64,000 nt of DNA from Chitinophagaceae bacterium (lineage in GTDB: Bacteria; Bacteroidota; Bacteroidia; Chitinophagales; Chitinophagaceae): positions 124,001 to 188,000 of the forward strand of contig JADJYK010000005.1 in the NCBI GenBank assembly GCA_016719815.1, given 5' to 3'. Below, piece after piece: positions 1 through 7,909 of the stretch. Below the pieces are notes generated by a model, which saw nothing but the letters and a program-made list of their open reading frames with translations, was not told where the DNA came from and ran no database searches. Made by a program: the position numbers and the translations under genes. The number at the start of each line of letters is the position of its first letter. Position 1 is the stretch's first letter.

Positions 1-227
1 TTGGTAAAATAAAACTGGGCAGTTGCCCCGGCGAGAGGCAATCGTCCCCAGAATAATTTTTCGACTGGGTTGCCGGGGTGTAACTCAAAATTCGTTTCAG
101 GCATTGCTTCCACGCATCGCATACACAGCTCACTTTCTTCGTTAAGCATATCTCCTCCACAACCGGTGCAGATATGAGGGAAGAGTAAATGGAGAACGGA
201 ATCTTTAATCTCTTTTAATGAAACCAT
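1..227 (-). CDS. ComF family phosphoribosyltransferase-like protein, N-terminal part (runs off the window)
   Basis: Reading leftward from the ATG at 225-227, the frame stays open to the window edge. The first 30 residues hold a zinc-finger-like pair, C-x2-C (ICTGCG) followed by C-x2-C (LCMRC). After these comes the stretch NPVEKLFWGRLPLAGATAQF, typical of the ComF/GntX family, in which a zinc finger precedes a phosphoribosyltransferase domain. In naturally competent bacteria ComF helps DNA uptake; in Bacteroidota its role is not established. The catalytic domain lies outside the window. comEC, another competence-family gene, is at 15873-17963 but is not linked. Only about 75 codons are visible, so the family call is good and the function is inferred. 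Confidence 0.72.
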   Translation of the reverse strand, partial: MVSLKEIKDSVLHLLFPHICTGCGGDMLNEESELCMRCVEAMPETNFELHPGNPVEKLFWGRLPLAGATAQFYFT

Positions 228-269
228 CAGTGTTGAATTTTAATAAGGTTTAACGAAGAAGTAATCATA

Positions 270-1645
270 TCAAAACAAATATCTGTACACTTCTTCCACT
301 CTGCCCATCATCACTACTTCGATATTGTACTTTTGTTTGCTTACTCCTTTCTGGTTGTATTTAGAAACGACAATTTTTTCAAATCCGAGTTTTTCAGCCT
401 CTGCTATCCGTTGATCGATTCGGTTAACAGCCCTTATTTCGCCGCTAAGACCTACTTCGCCTGCAAAGCATATTTGCTGCGGAAGCGGAGCATCCTCATA
501 TGAAGACAGTAAGGCGCAAAGTACGGCAAGGTCAATAGAAGAATCTTCTACTTTAATGCCACCAGCAATATTTAAGAAAACATCTTTCATCCCAAAATGG
601 AAACCGCCTCTTTTTTCCAAAACAGCCAGCAGCAACTGGAGGCGGCGCAGGTCGAAACCGCTTACTGTACGTTGTGGAGTACCATAAACAGATTGTGTTA
701 CCAGCGCCTGCACTTCAATCAACAGCGGCCGCATACCTTCGATAGTGGCAGCAATGGCTATTCCGCTCAGGTGGTCTTCTTTTTGTGTGATCAGTATCTC
801 ACTGGGATTTTGAACACCCCTCATACCTGTGTCCGTCATTTCATAAATACCTAGTTCTGCAGTGCTGCCAAACCTGTTTTTCAATGTTCTCAGGATTCGG
901 TAAGCATAATGTCTGTCGCCTTCAAACTGCAGTACGGTATCAACCATGTGTTCCAGTATTTTTGGACCGGCAATGCTACCATCTTTTGTAATATGACCGA
1001 TAAGAAAAACAGGTGTGTTTGTTTCTTTAGCAAAGCGTTGAAATTCTGCTGTACATTCCCGTATTTGTGAAACACTGCCCGGAGAAGAATCAATAAATGG
1101 TGTTTGCAGGGTTTGCACTGAATCAACAATAACTAGTTGTGGCTTCAGTTTTTTAATTTCTTTAAATATGGTTTGTGTTGATGTTTCGGTGAGCAAATAG
1201 AAATTTTCATTCTTTAATCCAAGCCTGTCGGCCCTCATCTTTATTTGCTGCTCACTTTCTTCGCCACTTATATACAAAACAGTTACATCTTTTAGCCATA
1301 AACCATTTTGCAGAAATAACGTGGACTTGCCAATGCCGGGTTCTCCTGCTATTAAAACCAAACTGCCTGGAACTATACCGCCACCTAATACACGGTTCAA
1401 CTCAGCATCAGCAGTTGGCAATCTTTTTCTTCGTTGCTTTTGATATCTTTGAGCGAAATTGTTTTTGCTGTTCTTTTTTCTTCGTTATAATCTTCCCATC
1501 CGTTGTCCGTTTTTTTACCGGTGTCTTTATGTACAAGTTCTTCAACAAACATGTTCCATTGTCCGCAAGAAGGACACTGACCAACCCACTTCACACTTTC
1601 GTAGCCACAGTTTTGGCAAAAAAATGATGTTCTCGTTTTACTCAT
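270..1645 (-). CDS. radA: DNA repair protein RadA (one frame break)
   Basis: RadA is a RecA-like ATPase that helps branch migration in recombination repair. Visible in order: an N-terminal zinc finger (CQNCG, then CPSCG, within 35 residues), a Walker A motif (GEPGIGKST), the RadA-specific KNRFGS motif, and a C-terminal Lon-like domain ending near the stop at 270. The reading frame breaks at a run of five A on the coding strand (1424-1428). Six A would join NEEK directly to RLPTADAELN, the conserved entry to the ATPase core. Restored length is about 458 residues, normal for RadA. The break looks like a consensus error. The gene stands alone between the ComF fragment and a divergent protease. 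Confidence 0.95.
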
Positions 1646-2103
1646 TCAATAAAATTAGTTGATTGAATTGTTTTAACTGAATTAAGCGGATAATGAAATG
1701 AGAAAAGGTTTAAATAGTATTAGGTTTCGTTGAAAAACTTACCAGAAGAAGCTAAAAGTAAAAAGGGCCAATCTTTCGATTGACCCCTTACTTACTAACC
1801 CATTAAATTCTATTGCTAAATTACAATTATGCCCCACATTTCAAAATAAAATTTTGGTTGTGTGAATAACTTTTAAGCGGGTTTCAGTTCTACCAGACGG
1901 GATGGCAGGATAAAAAAAAAGACTTATAAATATCAGATAATCAATTTTTTATGTTTTATAAAGCAACAAATTCTTTTTACTGGTTGATGACTAAATTATT
2001 TTTTATTTAACAATCATAATGACAAAAAGACGTGAAATTGCAGCGCTGTCAAAATGGGCAGAAATTTGATATAAATATGAAATAATTAAATGAAAAGAGA
2101 ACG
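1646..2103. other. Intergenic region between radA and the YugP-type protease
   Basis: These 458 bases separate two divergent genes and hold no convincing ORF. A hairpin with a run of T on the minus strand lies at 1760-1786 and is listed separately. The rest is AT-rich. No clear TAnnTTTG promoter box was found on either strand; the nearest matches carry one mismatch. Confidence 0.6.
1760..1786 (-). terminator. Intrinsic terminator with GAAA tetraloop, no gene upstream of it
   Basis: On the minus strand a 9-bp stem (GGGTCAATC / GATTGGCCC, one G-T wobble) closes a GAAA loop and is followed by TTTTTACTTTT. This is a good intrinsic terminator shape. However, the next minus-strand gene (radA) starts below it and the gene above it is on the plus strand. 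It may end an unannotated short transcript. Confidence 0.5.
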
Positions 2104-2796
2104 ATGACAAACGAGATTTTGATTGTTGCGCTGATATTTATGGGCATCAGCTTCCTGGTATCGGCTGTATTAAAAAGCAAGTTTACTAAGTATTCAAAGG
2201 TTCCCCTTTCCAGCAGCCTTTCAGGACGAGAAATTGCTGAGAAAATGCTGAGGGAGAATGGAATATATGACGTAAAGGTTACATCTGTGAATGGATTCCT
2301 GTCAGACCACTACAATCCTGTAAATAAGACGGTTAACCTGAGTCCAGAGGTTTACAACGGAAGTACAGTTTCGGCTGCTGCTGTTGCGGCTCATGAATGT
2401 GGCCATGCGGTGCAACATGCTAACCAGTATGGACCATTGATGCTCAGAAGCCGGTTGATACCAGCGGTACAGTTTAGTTCTATGCTTGTAAACTGGATTT
2501 TATTAATTGGCGTTGTTCTGGCATATTCAGGAAACGCCACTTTGTTGCTGATTGGTATTATTTTAATGGCGGTAACCGTGTTGTTTACTCTTATAACACT
2601 GCCGGTTGAATTTGATGCCAGTAAAAGGGCTCTTGCCTGGCTAGGCGATACCAACGTAACTAACCAGCAGGAGTACCCAAAAGCAAAAGATGCACTGAAA
2701 TGGGCTGCTACCACCTATGTAGTGGCTGCATTGGCTGCTGTAGTTCAGCTGGTACAGTATATCATGATATTTATGAATGCGAGGGATAGGGATTAA
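2104..2796 (+). CDS. YugP-type membrane zinc metallopeptidase
   Basis: This 230-residue membrane protein belongs to the putative neutral zinc metallopeptidase family typified by Bacillus YugP. It has an N-terminal membrane segment and an HExxH zinc site (AAHECGHAVQHA, about residues 97-108). Two hydrophobic segments follow in the middle (VNWILLIGVVLAY and a run of LLIGIILMAVTVLFTLI), and another lies near the C terminus. A conserved EFDASKRA stretch after the second hydrophobic block probably gives the third zinc ligand. Substrates are not known for this family. The ATG at 2104 is preceded by the purine-rich AAAAGAGAACG. A strong shared terminator follows. Fold and family are clear; the role is inferred. 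Confidence 0.88.
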   Translation: MTNEILIVALIFMGISFLVSAVLKSKFTKYSKVPLSSSLSGREIAEKMLRENGIYDVKVTSVNGFLSDHYNPVNKTVNLSPEVYNGSTVSAAAVAAHECGHAVQHANQYGPLMLRSRLIPAVQFSSMLVNWILLIGVVLAYSGNATLLLIGIILMAVTVLFTLITLPVEFDASKRALAWLGDTNVTNQQEYPKAKDALKWAATTYVVAALAAVVQLVQYIMIFMNARDRD

Positions 2797-2815
2797 TCCC
2801 TGATTGAATAGACCT

Positions 2816-2845
2816 AAAGAGGCCGCAATCATTTGCGGCCTCTTT
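2816..2845. terminator. Bidirectional intrinsic terminator between the YugP-type gene and rng
   Basis: A perfect 13-bp stem (AAAGAGGCCGCAA / TTGCGGCCTCTTT) closes a 4-base loop, with A and T runs on its two sides. It can end the plus-strand protease transcript and the minus-strand rng transcript, which converge here. Confidence 0.9.
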
Positions 2846-2846
2846 T

Positions 2847-4400
2847 TTATAGTTTTATTTCTTCATCATGTTTATCGAAGAATTTGTATTCTGTAAGGTG
2901 GTAACTGGTATTTTGCTCCAGCCTTGTTTTTTGCCCAAACTTTCTTTTCCATTTAGCCATTTTTGTACTCCATGGCCAGCCCTTAGTAAGATAGGCGTAG
3001 AGTATCGGGTGAACAACCAGCTTTAAGTTGGTATTCTTATGTGTAATTAAATAGCTGAGGTTCTTTTCAATTTCATCTTCCAATAATAGAGTAGAAGAAA
3101 TTTTTCCGGTGCCATTACAACTGGGACACACCTCTTGTGTATTGATGTTCAGTTCCGGCTTCATACGCTGCCGGGTTATTTGCATAAGGCCAAACTTGGA
3201 AATAGGAAGTACAGCATGTTTTGCCCTGTCAGGCTTCATAAACTCTTCCATTTTCTCCATCAGTTTCCGTTTATTTTCCGGAAGCTTCATATCAATAAAG
3301 TCAACAACGATTATTCCGCCAATATCTCTCAAGCGTAATTGCCGGGCAATCTCATCTGCGGCTTCGAGGTTTGTTTCTAATGCATTTTGCTCCTGGTTGT
3401 TGCTTACACTTTTATAACCACTGTTTACATCAACTACATGCAAGGCTTCTGTGTGTTCTATAATCAGGTAAGCACCACTATCAAGGTTTACGGTTTTGCC
3501 AAAAGATGACTTGACCTGCTTAGTAATACCATAAGAATCAAAAATGGGTGAGCCGTTGTTATAGTAGGACACTATTTCGGCTTTCTCGGGCGCAATTCGC
3601 TGAATATATGATTTTGTATCAGCGAAGATATTTTTATCGTTTACAACAATCTTATTAAAGTCCTCGTTGAGCAAATCTCTGAGAATACTGTTAGTTTTGG
3701 TCTGTTCACTAAGTATGCGGGTGGGAGCAAAGGCTCCTTTCAGATTTTGCTGAATGATATTCCAGGTGGCTATTAATGCTGATAAATCTTCGTGTAGCTC
3801 AGCGGTATTCTTCCCTTCTGCGGCAGTACGAACAATAACACCAAAGTTTTTGGACTTAATAGCTTCTACTATTTTCTGTAGCCTTTTCCTTTCTTCTGAA
3901 GAATGAATCTTTCTCGAAACGGCAACAATATCATTAAATGGTGTTAAGACAACAAACCTTCCGGGTAAAGAAATTTCGCAACTTAACCGTGGCCCTTTTG
4001 CTGCAATGGGTTCTTTCAGAATTTGAACGAGTATATTGGGCTTACCCCCCAGTACTTCGTTAATTTTACCTGTTTTAACGATTTCGGGTTCAATAGTGAA
4101 TTTTGAAAAATCCAGCCCCGGTTCACTTTTATCGCCAATACACAAACTGGTAAATTTCAGCAGAGACTTGGCGTAGGGACTCAGGTCGGTATAATGTAAA
4201 AAAGCATCCTTTTCAAAGCCAACATCTACAAATGCGGCATTAAGTCCGGGTATTAGTTTTTTAACCTTGCCCAGATATAAATCACCCACAGCAAAACGGG
4301 CATCGCTTTTTTCGCTATGCAGTTCTACTAATTTCTTATCCTCCATCAGGGCTATTTCAACACCCTGGGGGGAAGCATTAATAATAAGTTCTTTGTTCAT
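2847..4400 (-). CDS. rng: Ribonuclease G (RNase E/G family)
   Basis: RNase E/G family endoribonuclease acting in rRNA maturation and mRNA decay. The 517-residue protein begins with an S1-like RNA-binding region (GDLYLGKVKKLIPGLNAAFVD is split here only by its length). The catalytic core carries the two acidic positions of the metal site (HVVDVNSG and VVDFIDM). A CPSCNGTG zinc-link motif near residue 430 is used for dimerisation in RNase E. There is no long RNase E-type scaffold tail, so RNase G is the better name. The intact frame ends inside the shared terminator. In Bacteroidota this gene commonly sits beside an HU gene, as it does here. Confidence 0.95.
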   Translation of the reverse strand: MNKELIINASPQGVEIALMEDKKLVELHSEKSDARFAVGDLYLGKVKKLIPGLNAAFVDVGFEKDAFLHYTDLSPYAKSLLKFTSLCIGDKSEPGLDFSKFTIEPEIVKTGKINEVLGGKPNILVQILKEPIAAKGPRLSCEISLPGRFVVLTPFNDIVAVSRKIHSSEERKRLQKIVEAIKSKNFGVIVRTAAEGKNTAELHEDLSALIATWNIIQQNLKGAFAPTRILSEQTKTNSILRDLLNEDFNKIVVNDKNIFADTKSYIQRIAPEKAEIVSYYNNGSPIFDSYGITKQVKSSFGKTVNLDSGAYLIIEHTEALHVVDVNSGYKSVSNNQEQNALETNLEAADEIARQLRLRDIGGIIVVDFIDMKLPENKRKLMEKMEEFMKPDRAKHAVLPISKFGLMQITRQRMKPELNINTQEVCPSCNGTGKISSTLLLEDEIEKNLSYLITHKNTNLKLVVHPILYAYLTKGWPWSTKMAKWKRKFGQKTRLEQNTSYHLTEYKFFDKHDEEIKL

Positions 4401-4583
4401 TACAGCTTACATAAATGTATCACCTTAGTGCTGTAAACACCAGTTGTGCCATACGGAATGCAGGGTAGGTTGCGAACTGCAGGTTTATTTGCTGTATTAC
4501 TCCGGAAGGGCTGATAGGAAACCCTTTAGGCAAACAATACGGTTTACAACGGGTGAACTGAAGCGTTAGTGAAGGATTAACCT

Positions 4584-4634
4584 TTTATTGGTTAACCAGG
4601 GATGCATATAAGATACCGCTGGTTAACCAATAAA
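4584..4634. repeat. 16-bp perfect inverted repeat with 19-base spacer
   Basis: TTTATTGGTTAACCAG at 4584-4599 is the exact reverse complement of CTGGTTAACCAATAAA at 4619-4634. The core of each arm, TTGGTTAACCA(A/G), is itself palindromic. It lies just downstream of the basic mini-protein gene and upstream of rng. Neither side has a T run, so it is not a standard terminator; it could be a 3' end stabiliser or processing hairpin, or a protein-binding site. Confidence 0.7.
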
Positions 4635-4650
4635 CTAATTAACTAGTCAC

Positions 4651-4747
4651 TTACTTGTTCCTCTTCTTATGACGGTTCTTCCTCAGTCTTTTTTTACGCT
4701 TGTGCGTCGCTATTTTATGACGCTTCCTTTTTTTTACCACAAGGCAT
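4651..4747 (-). CDS. Short basic ribosome-associated protein of the AURKAIP1/COX24 type (one frame break)
   Basis: A 31-residue, extremely basic protein can be read if one base is removed from the A8 run at 4728-4735: MPCGKKRKRHKIATHKRKKR, then LRKNRHKKRNK. This matches the short proteins annotated in Bacteroidota as AURKAIP1/COX24 domain proteins, which resemble mitochondrial and plastid small-subunit ribosomal proteins. As printed, the frame gives MPCGKKKEAS and stops. The remaining A7 run in the gene is in frame, so only the A8 run needs correcting. The gene lies between the TPR protein and rng, which fits a translation or RNA-related role. The sequence match is from memory of the family; the ribosomal role is inferred. 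Confidence 0.78.
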
Positions 4748-4805
4748 ACTCAAATAGTTTTAAAATCTTGTTTATAATAAGTTTTCTTATCCTGTGTGAA
4801 GAAGA

Positions 4806-5672
4806 TTATTTTTTTAACTCTTCTATTCTTTTTTGGATGGCTATTTTCAAATCATCCTGCTGTTTTACAAGTAGCAAGCTTTTTTCATACATGCTAATGG
4901 CTTTCTTCTTTTCATTCATCCTTTCGTACGCATCGGCCAGTAACAGCACAGCATCAAGGTCATCCTTTACATTTCGTACTACAACTTCCAAACGGCTGGC
5001 AGCTTTGTCATATTGACCTGAAAACAGGGAACCTTTTGCCAGTGTTTTTTGTGCGTATGCATTTGTACTGTCTTTATCAGCTACTTCCCTGATTTTTGCA
5101 ATACCCTCCATCGGTGCAGCAGAAATGCTGCCAAATAAATAGCAGGCACCCAGCCCAACCTTAGAAGAATCATTATCAGGGTTAATCGTCAAAGATCTTT
5201 CAAATAAATCTTTAGCCTGCAAAGCTTTCCACTTTCTCCATTCAGGCATTTGCTCGTTTTGCAGGTTATCTAAAAACAAATGGGCAGCAAAGGTGAGGTT
5301 TTTTTCTGAATTTTCCAATCTTGCGGCTTCCGCTTCGTACCAGGCATAGGGTTCAAATGCCCGGCCTGTATCAGCCCAAAATCTTGCTATTTGATGAAAA
5401 TTATGTAGTTTCTCTGTTTTTTCGGCTGTTTTCCGGGCAATTTCTTCCAGAATACCAGCTCTTCTTACGAGGTCTGCCGGCATGCTTCTTTTATAAAAAG
5501 TAAGCAAGGTGTCGATCGTAATGCTGCTTTTTTCATGATTATGTCCATCATCTGGGCTGTGTTGCTCAACAGCCTTTTGAGGAGATTTAGGAGGAATGAT
5601 CTTTCCAAAGATAAACAAGGCGGCTACCAATGCAACTCCTGCTCCAATAGTAATCCATTGAGGTCTATTCAC
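4806..5672 (-). CDS. Membrane-anchored TPR-repeat protein
   Basis: The 288-residue protein has an N-terminal membrane anchor (residues about 7-27, ITIGAGVALVAALFIFGKII), then a His/Asp-rich linker (DDGHNHEK). After that come helical TPR-like repeats, clearest at about 155-270 (LTINPDNDSSKVGLGACYLF; DAVLLLADAYERMNEKKKAI). Such proteins usually act as scaffolds facing the periplasm or the cytoplasm; no partner can be named. It lies between the HU gene and the basic mini-protein gene and has its own strong promoter at 5693-5722. The function is unknown. Confidence 0.8.
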   Translation of the reverse strand: MNRPQWITIGAGVALVAALFIFGKIIPPKSPQKAVEQHSPDDGHNHEKSSITIDTLLTFYKRSMPADLVRRAGILEEIARKTAEKTEKLHNFHQIARFWADTGRAFEPYAWYEAEAARLENSEKNLTFAAHLFLDNLQNEQMPEWRKWKALQAKDLFERSLTINPDNDSSKVGLGACYLFGSISAAPMEGIAKIREVADKDSTNAYAQKTLAKGSLFSGQYDKAASRLEVVVRNVKDDLDAVLLLADAYERMNEKKKAISMYEKSLLLVKQQDDLKIAIQKRIEELKK

Positions 5673-5692
5673 TTTACAAAAATTTCAGGGTG

Positions 5693-5722
5693 CAAAGTTA
5701 TCCTAAAGAAGGCGCAACTCAA
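5693..5722 (-). promoter_or_regulatory. Bacteroidota-type promoter of the TPR gene
   Basis: On the minus strand, TTG (5720-5722) is followed after 19 bases by TAACTTTG (5693-5700). This matches the TTG-N19-TAnnTTTG form of the -33/-7 promoter. The expected start of transcription is about 5686, some 14 bases before the ATG. Confidence 0.7.
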
Positions 5723-5754
5723 TTATTTGCAGAAATTATTCTTCTTTGCGAAAA

Positions 5755-6077
5755 TTAATCATCCTTGTCCTCGCCGGGGCCTGCATCTGGTTTCGGCTCT
5801 TTTAATTTCTTTACTTCCGCCACAAACTCTTTTGCGGGTTTGAAAGCAGGGATGTAATGTTCAGGAATGTGAACGGCAACGTTTTTCTTGATATTGCGGC
5901 CGATTTTTGCAGCTCTCTTTTTCGTAATAAAACTGCCAAAGCCACGTATATAAATATTTTCGCCACCGGCAAGAGTGTCTTTACTTCTTTAAACATAGTT
6001 TCCAGTGTAACAAGCACATCTACTTTAGGTATGCCTGTTTTTTCAGAAATCTGATTTACCAGGTCGGCTTTTCTCAT
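5755..6077 (-). CDS. HU/IHF-family DNA-binding protein (one frame break)
   Basis: Nucleoid protein of the HU/IHF fold. It opens with MRKADLVNQISEKTGIPK and later contains the family signature NIYIRGFGSF, then KKRAAKIGRNI and an arm containing HIPEHYIPAFKPAKEF. The acidic tail ends GPGEDKDD. The frame breaks at 5980-5982, where GTAAAGAC should read GTAAAAGAC; one extra A restores a protein of 107 residues, close to the usual 90-110. Without the correction the C-terminal half is nonsense. An HU gene beside rng and divergent from mutY is a common Bacteroidota arrangement. Confidence 0.92.
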
Positions 6078-6238
6078 GTTGCTGCTTTTTTGTTGGTTAT
6101 CCGAAGAAATTCAAGTCTAATTTATAACAAAATAATATGAATATCAACTAAATAGGGATAATTTTTTTAACCTTATCTGTTTCTTTGGTTTTAAAATGCC
6201 AGATATTTAATTTTTAATCCAATTTTTGCCGTTTTAGT

Positions 6239-7318
6239 ATGACTAAAAAGAAGAAAATTACTGCTGAATTTTGCTTTTCAAAGCTCTTGCTGAAATGGCA
6301 CGTTCAGTGCAATGCCCGCCAGATGCCGTGGAAGGGCGAAAAGGACCCCTATAAAATCTGGCTTAGTGAAATTATTCTTCAACAAACGAGGGTGGAGCAG
6401 GGGTTGCGTTATTATAACAGTTTTATAAGTACATTTCCTGATGTACATAAACTTGCCAAAGCGCCGGAGGAAAAAGTTTTGAAACTGTGGGAAGGATTGG
6501 GGTACTATTCCCGTTGCAGAAATTTACTTGTGTCTGCCCGATTTATTTCAAAAGAATTAAAAGGTACGTTTCCCGCTAATTATGAAACAATAAAAGCTTT
6601 AAAAGGTGTTGGTCCATATACGGCAGCGGCAATCGCCTCTTTTGCCTATAATCTCCCTTATGCAGTAGTAGATGGGAATGTATTCCGTGTGCTTTCCCGG
6701 ATTTTTGGAATTAGTATCCCTGTGGATACCACTCATGGGAAAAAATATTTTGCCTCTTTAGCCGGGGAATTAATTGATAAAAAAAAACCTGGGTTATATA
6801 ATCAGGCGATAATGGATTTTGGGGCGGTTGTTTGTAAGCCGGTTTCACCATTGTGTGAAAAATGTTTTTTTAAGCAATATTGTGTTGCTTTTGGTCAGGG
6901 GAAAACCAATAACCTGCCTGTTAAATCCAAATCTGTTGTCATAAGAAAAAGATGGTTTTATTACATTGTTTTTAAGATGGGTGACCAATTTGCAATTCGC
7001 CAACGAGCAGAAAAGGATGTTTGGCAGGGTTTGTATGAATTCCCAATGATTGAAACTGTAAATGAGATCACTCCGGCAGAAATAATACAGCAAACCGTAA
7101 TGAAAGGTTGGTTAAGAAGGGGAAGAAAAAAATTGCCTTACAAAATCAGTAAGTTCACCCAGCAGTTGTCTCATCAGTTTATTACCGGATATTTTCTAGA
7201 AATTGATGTAAAGAAAAAACAAAAAAATGACTGGAAATGGATAACAAAGGCTGCAAAAAATGAACTCGCTTTCCCTGCGATGTTAAACAGGTACTTTGAT
7301 ACATATGATTCATTGTAA
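6239..7318 (+). CDS. mutY: A/G-specific adenine glycosylase MutY
   Basis: MutY removes adenine paired with 8-oxoguanine. The 359-residue protein has the catalytic Glu in LSEIILQQTR. It also has the helix-hairpin-helix LKGVGPYTAAAIASFAY followed by the catalytic Asp in VVDGNVFRV, and a [4Fe-4S] cluster loop C-x6-C-x2-C-x5-C (CKPVSPLCEKCFFKQYC). A C-terminal NUDIX-like domain (about residues 230-350) recognises 8-oxoG. The frame is intact. It is divergent from HU, and ssb follows after 117 bases; mutY-ssb-gldE-gldD is a familiar order in this phylum. Confidence 0.95.
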   Translation: MTKKKKITAEFCFSKLLLKWHVQCNARQMPWKGEKDPYKIWLSEIILQQTRVEQGLRYYNSFISTFPDVHKLAKAPEEKVLKLWEGLGYYSRCRNLLVSARFISKELKGTFPANYETIKALKGVGPYTAAAIASFAYNLPYAVVDGNVFRVLSRIFGISIPVDTTHGKKYFASLAGELIDKKKPGLYNQAIMDFGAVVCKPVSPLCEKCFFKQYCVAFGQGKTNNLPVKSKSVVIRKRWFYYIVFKMGDQFAIRQRAEKDVWQGLYEFPMIETVNEITPAEIIQQTVMKGWLRRGRKKLPYKISKFTQQLSHQFITGYFLEIDVKKKQKNDWKWITKAAKNELAFPAMLNRYFDTYDSL

Positions 7319-7435
7319 AAAACTGTTGATGCCTCCTTTTTGAAAAATGAAAATGGAATGGTATTTGAAAAAAAAATTCTAACTTTAAGGAGTACTAAAG
7401 ATTTTTTCCGAAACAATCACCCATAATTAATACAT

Positions 7436-7849
7436 ATGAGAGGCGTAAACCGTGTAATGCTGATTGGTAACCTGGGCAAGGACCCGGAAGTACAGGTATT
7501 GGAAGGAAACATAGCAGTTGCAAAATTTCCGCTGGCTACAACAGAAACATTTAAAGACCGCACAGGAAAACTAGTTTCACAAACAGAATGGCATACTGTT
7601 GTGCTTTGGAGAGGATTGGCAGAACTGGCGCAAAAATATCTTCACAAAAGCAGTTTAGTATATATTGAAGGTCGCCTGCGCACCCGTAGTTGGGATGATA
7701 AAGAGGGCAATCGCAAATTTGCGACAGAAGTAGTGGGAGATAACCTGATAATGCTTGATAAAAGAATGGACAGTGGCGCTGGTGGCGAAACCAGTTTGGA
7801 AGGAGGTGATATTACCGGCGGCGATCCAGCAGATAATCTTCCATACTAA
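7436..7849 (+). CDS. ssb: Single-stranded DNA-binding protein
   Basis: OB-fold protein of 137 residues. It opens with MRGVNRVMLIGNLGKDPEV and contains EWHTVVLWRGLAELAQKYL and YIEGRLRTRSW, all diagnostic of SSB. A Gly/Asp-rich linker leads to the C-terminal tip DPADNLPY, slightly different from the usual DDLPF. This tip normally recruits repair and replication proteins. SSB protects single-stranded DNA in replication, recombination and repair. The gene sits between mutY and gldE and has no frame problem. Confidence 0.95.
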   Translation: MRGVNRVMLIGNLGKDPEVQVLEGNIAVAKFPLATTETFKDRTGKLVSQTEWHTVVLWRGLAELAQKYLHKSSLVYIEGRLRTRSWDDKEGNRKFATEVVGDNLIMLDKRMDSGAGGETSLEGGDITGGDPADNLPY

Positions 7850-7863
7850 AACTTTAAATACGG

Positions 7864-7871
7864 TAAATTTG
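7864..7871 (+). promoter_or_regulatory. -7 box TAAATTTG upstream of gldE
   Basis: TAAATTTG fits TAnnTTTG and lies about 40 bases before the likely gldE start, between ssb and gldE. No clear TTG is found at the ideal distance upstream, so the promoter is only probable. Confidence 0.4.
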
Positions 7872-7909
7872 CAACTGATTCGGGCGGGTTATAAAGATGA
7901 CCTGCCTTT

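Noticed and set aside
1424..1428. Programmed ribosomal frameshifting in radA and other broken genes
   Set aside because: The breaks occur in many unrelated genes at different runs, without slippery heptamers plus downstream structure, and affect families never known to use frameshifting (HU, RadA, AlaS, SusC). prfA is also broken, but at its N terminus and not at a prfB-type site.
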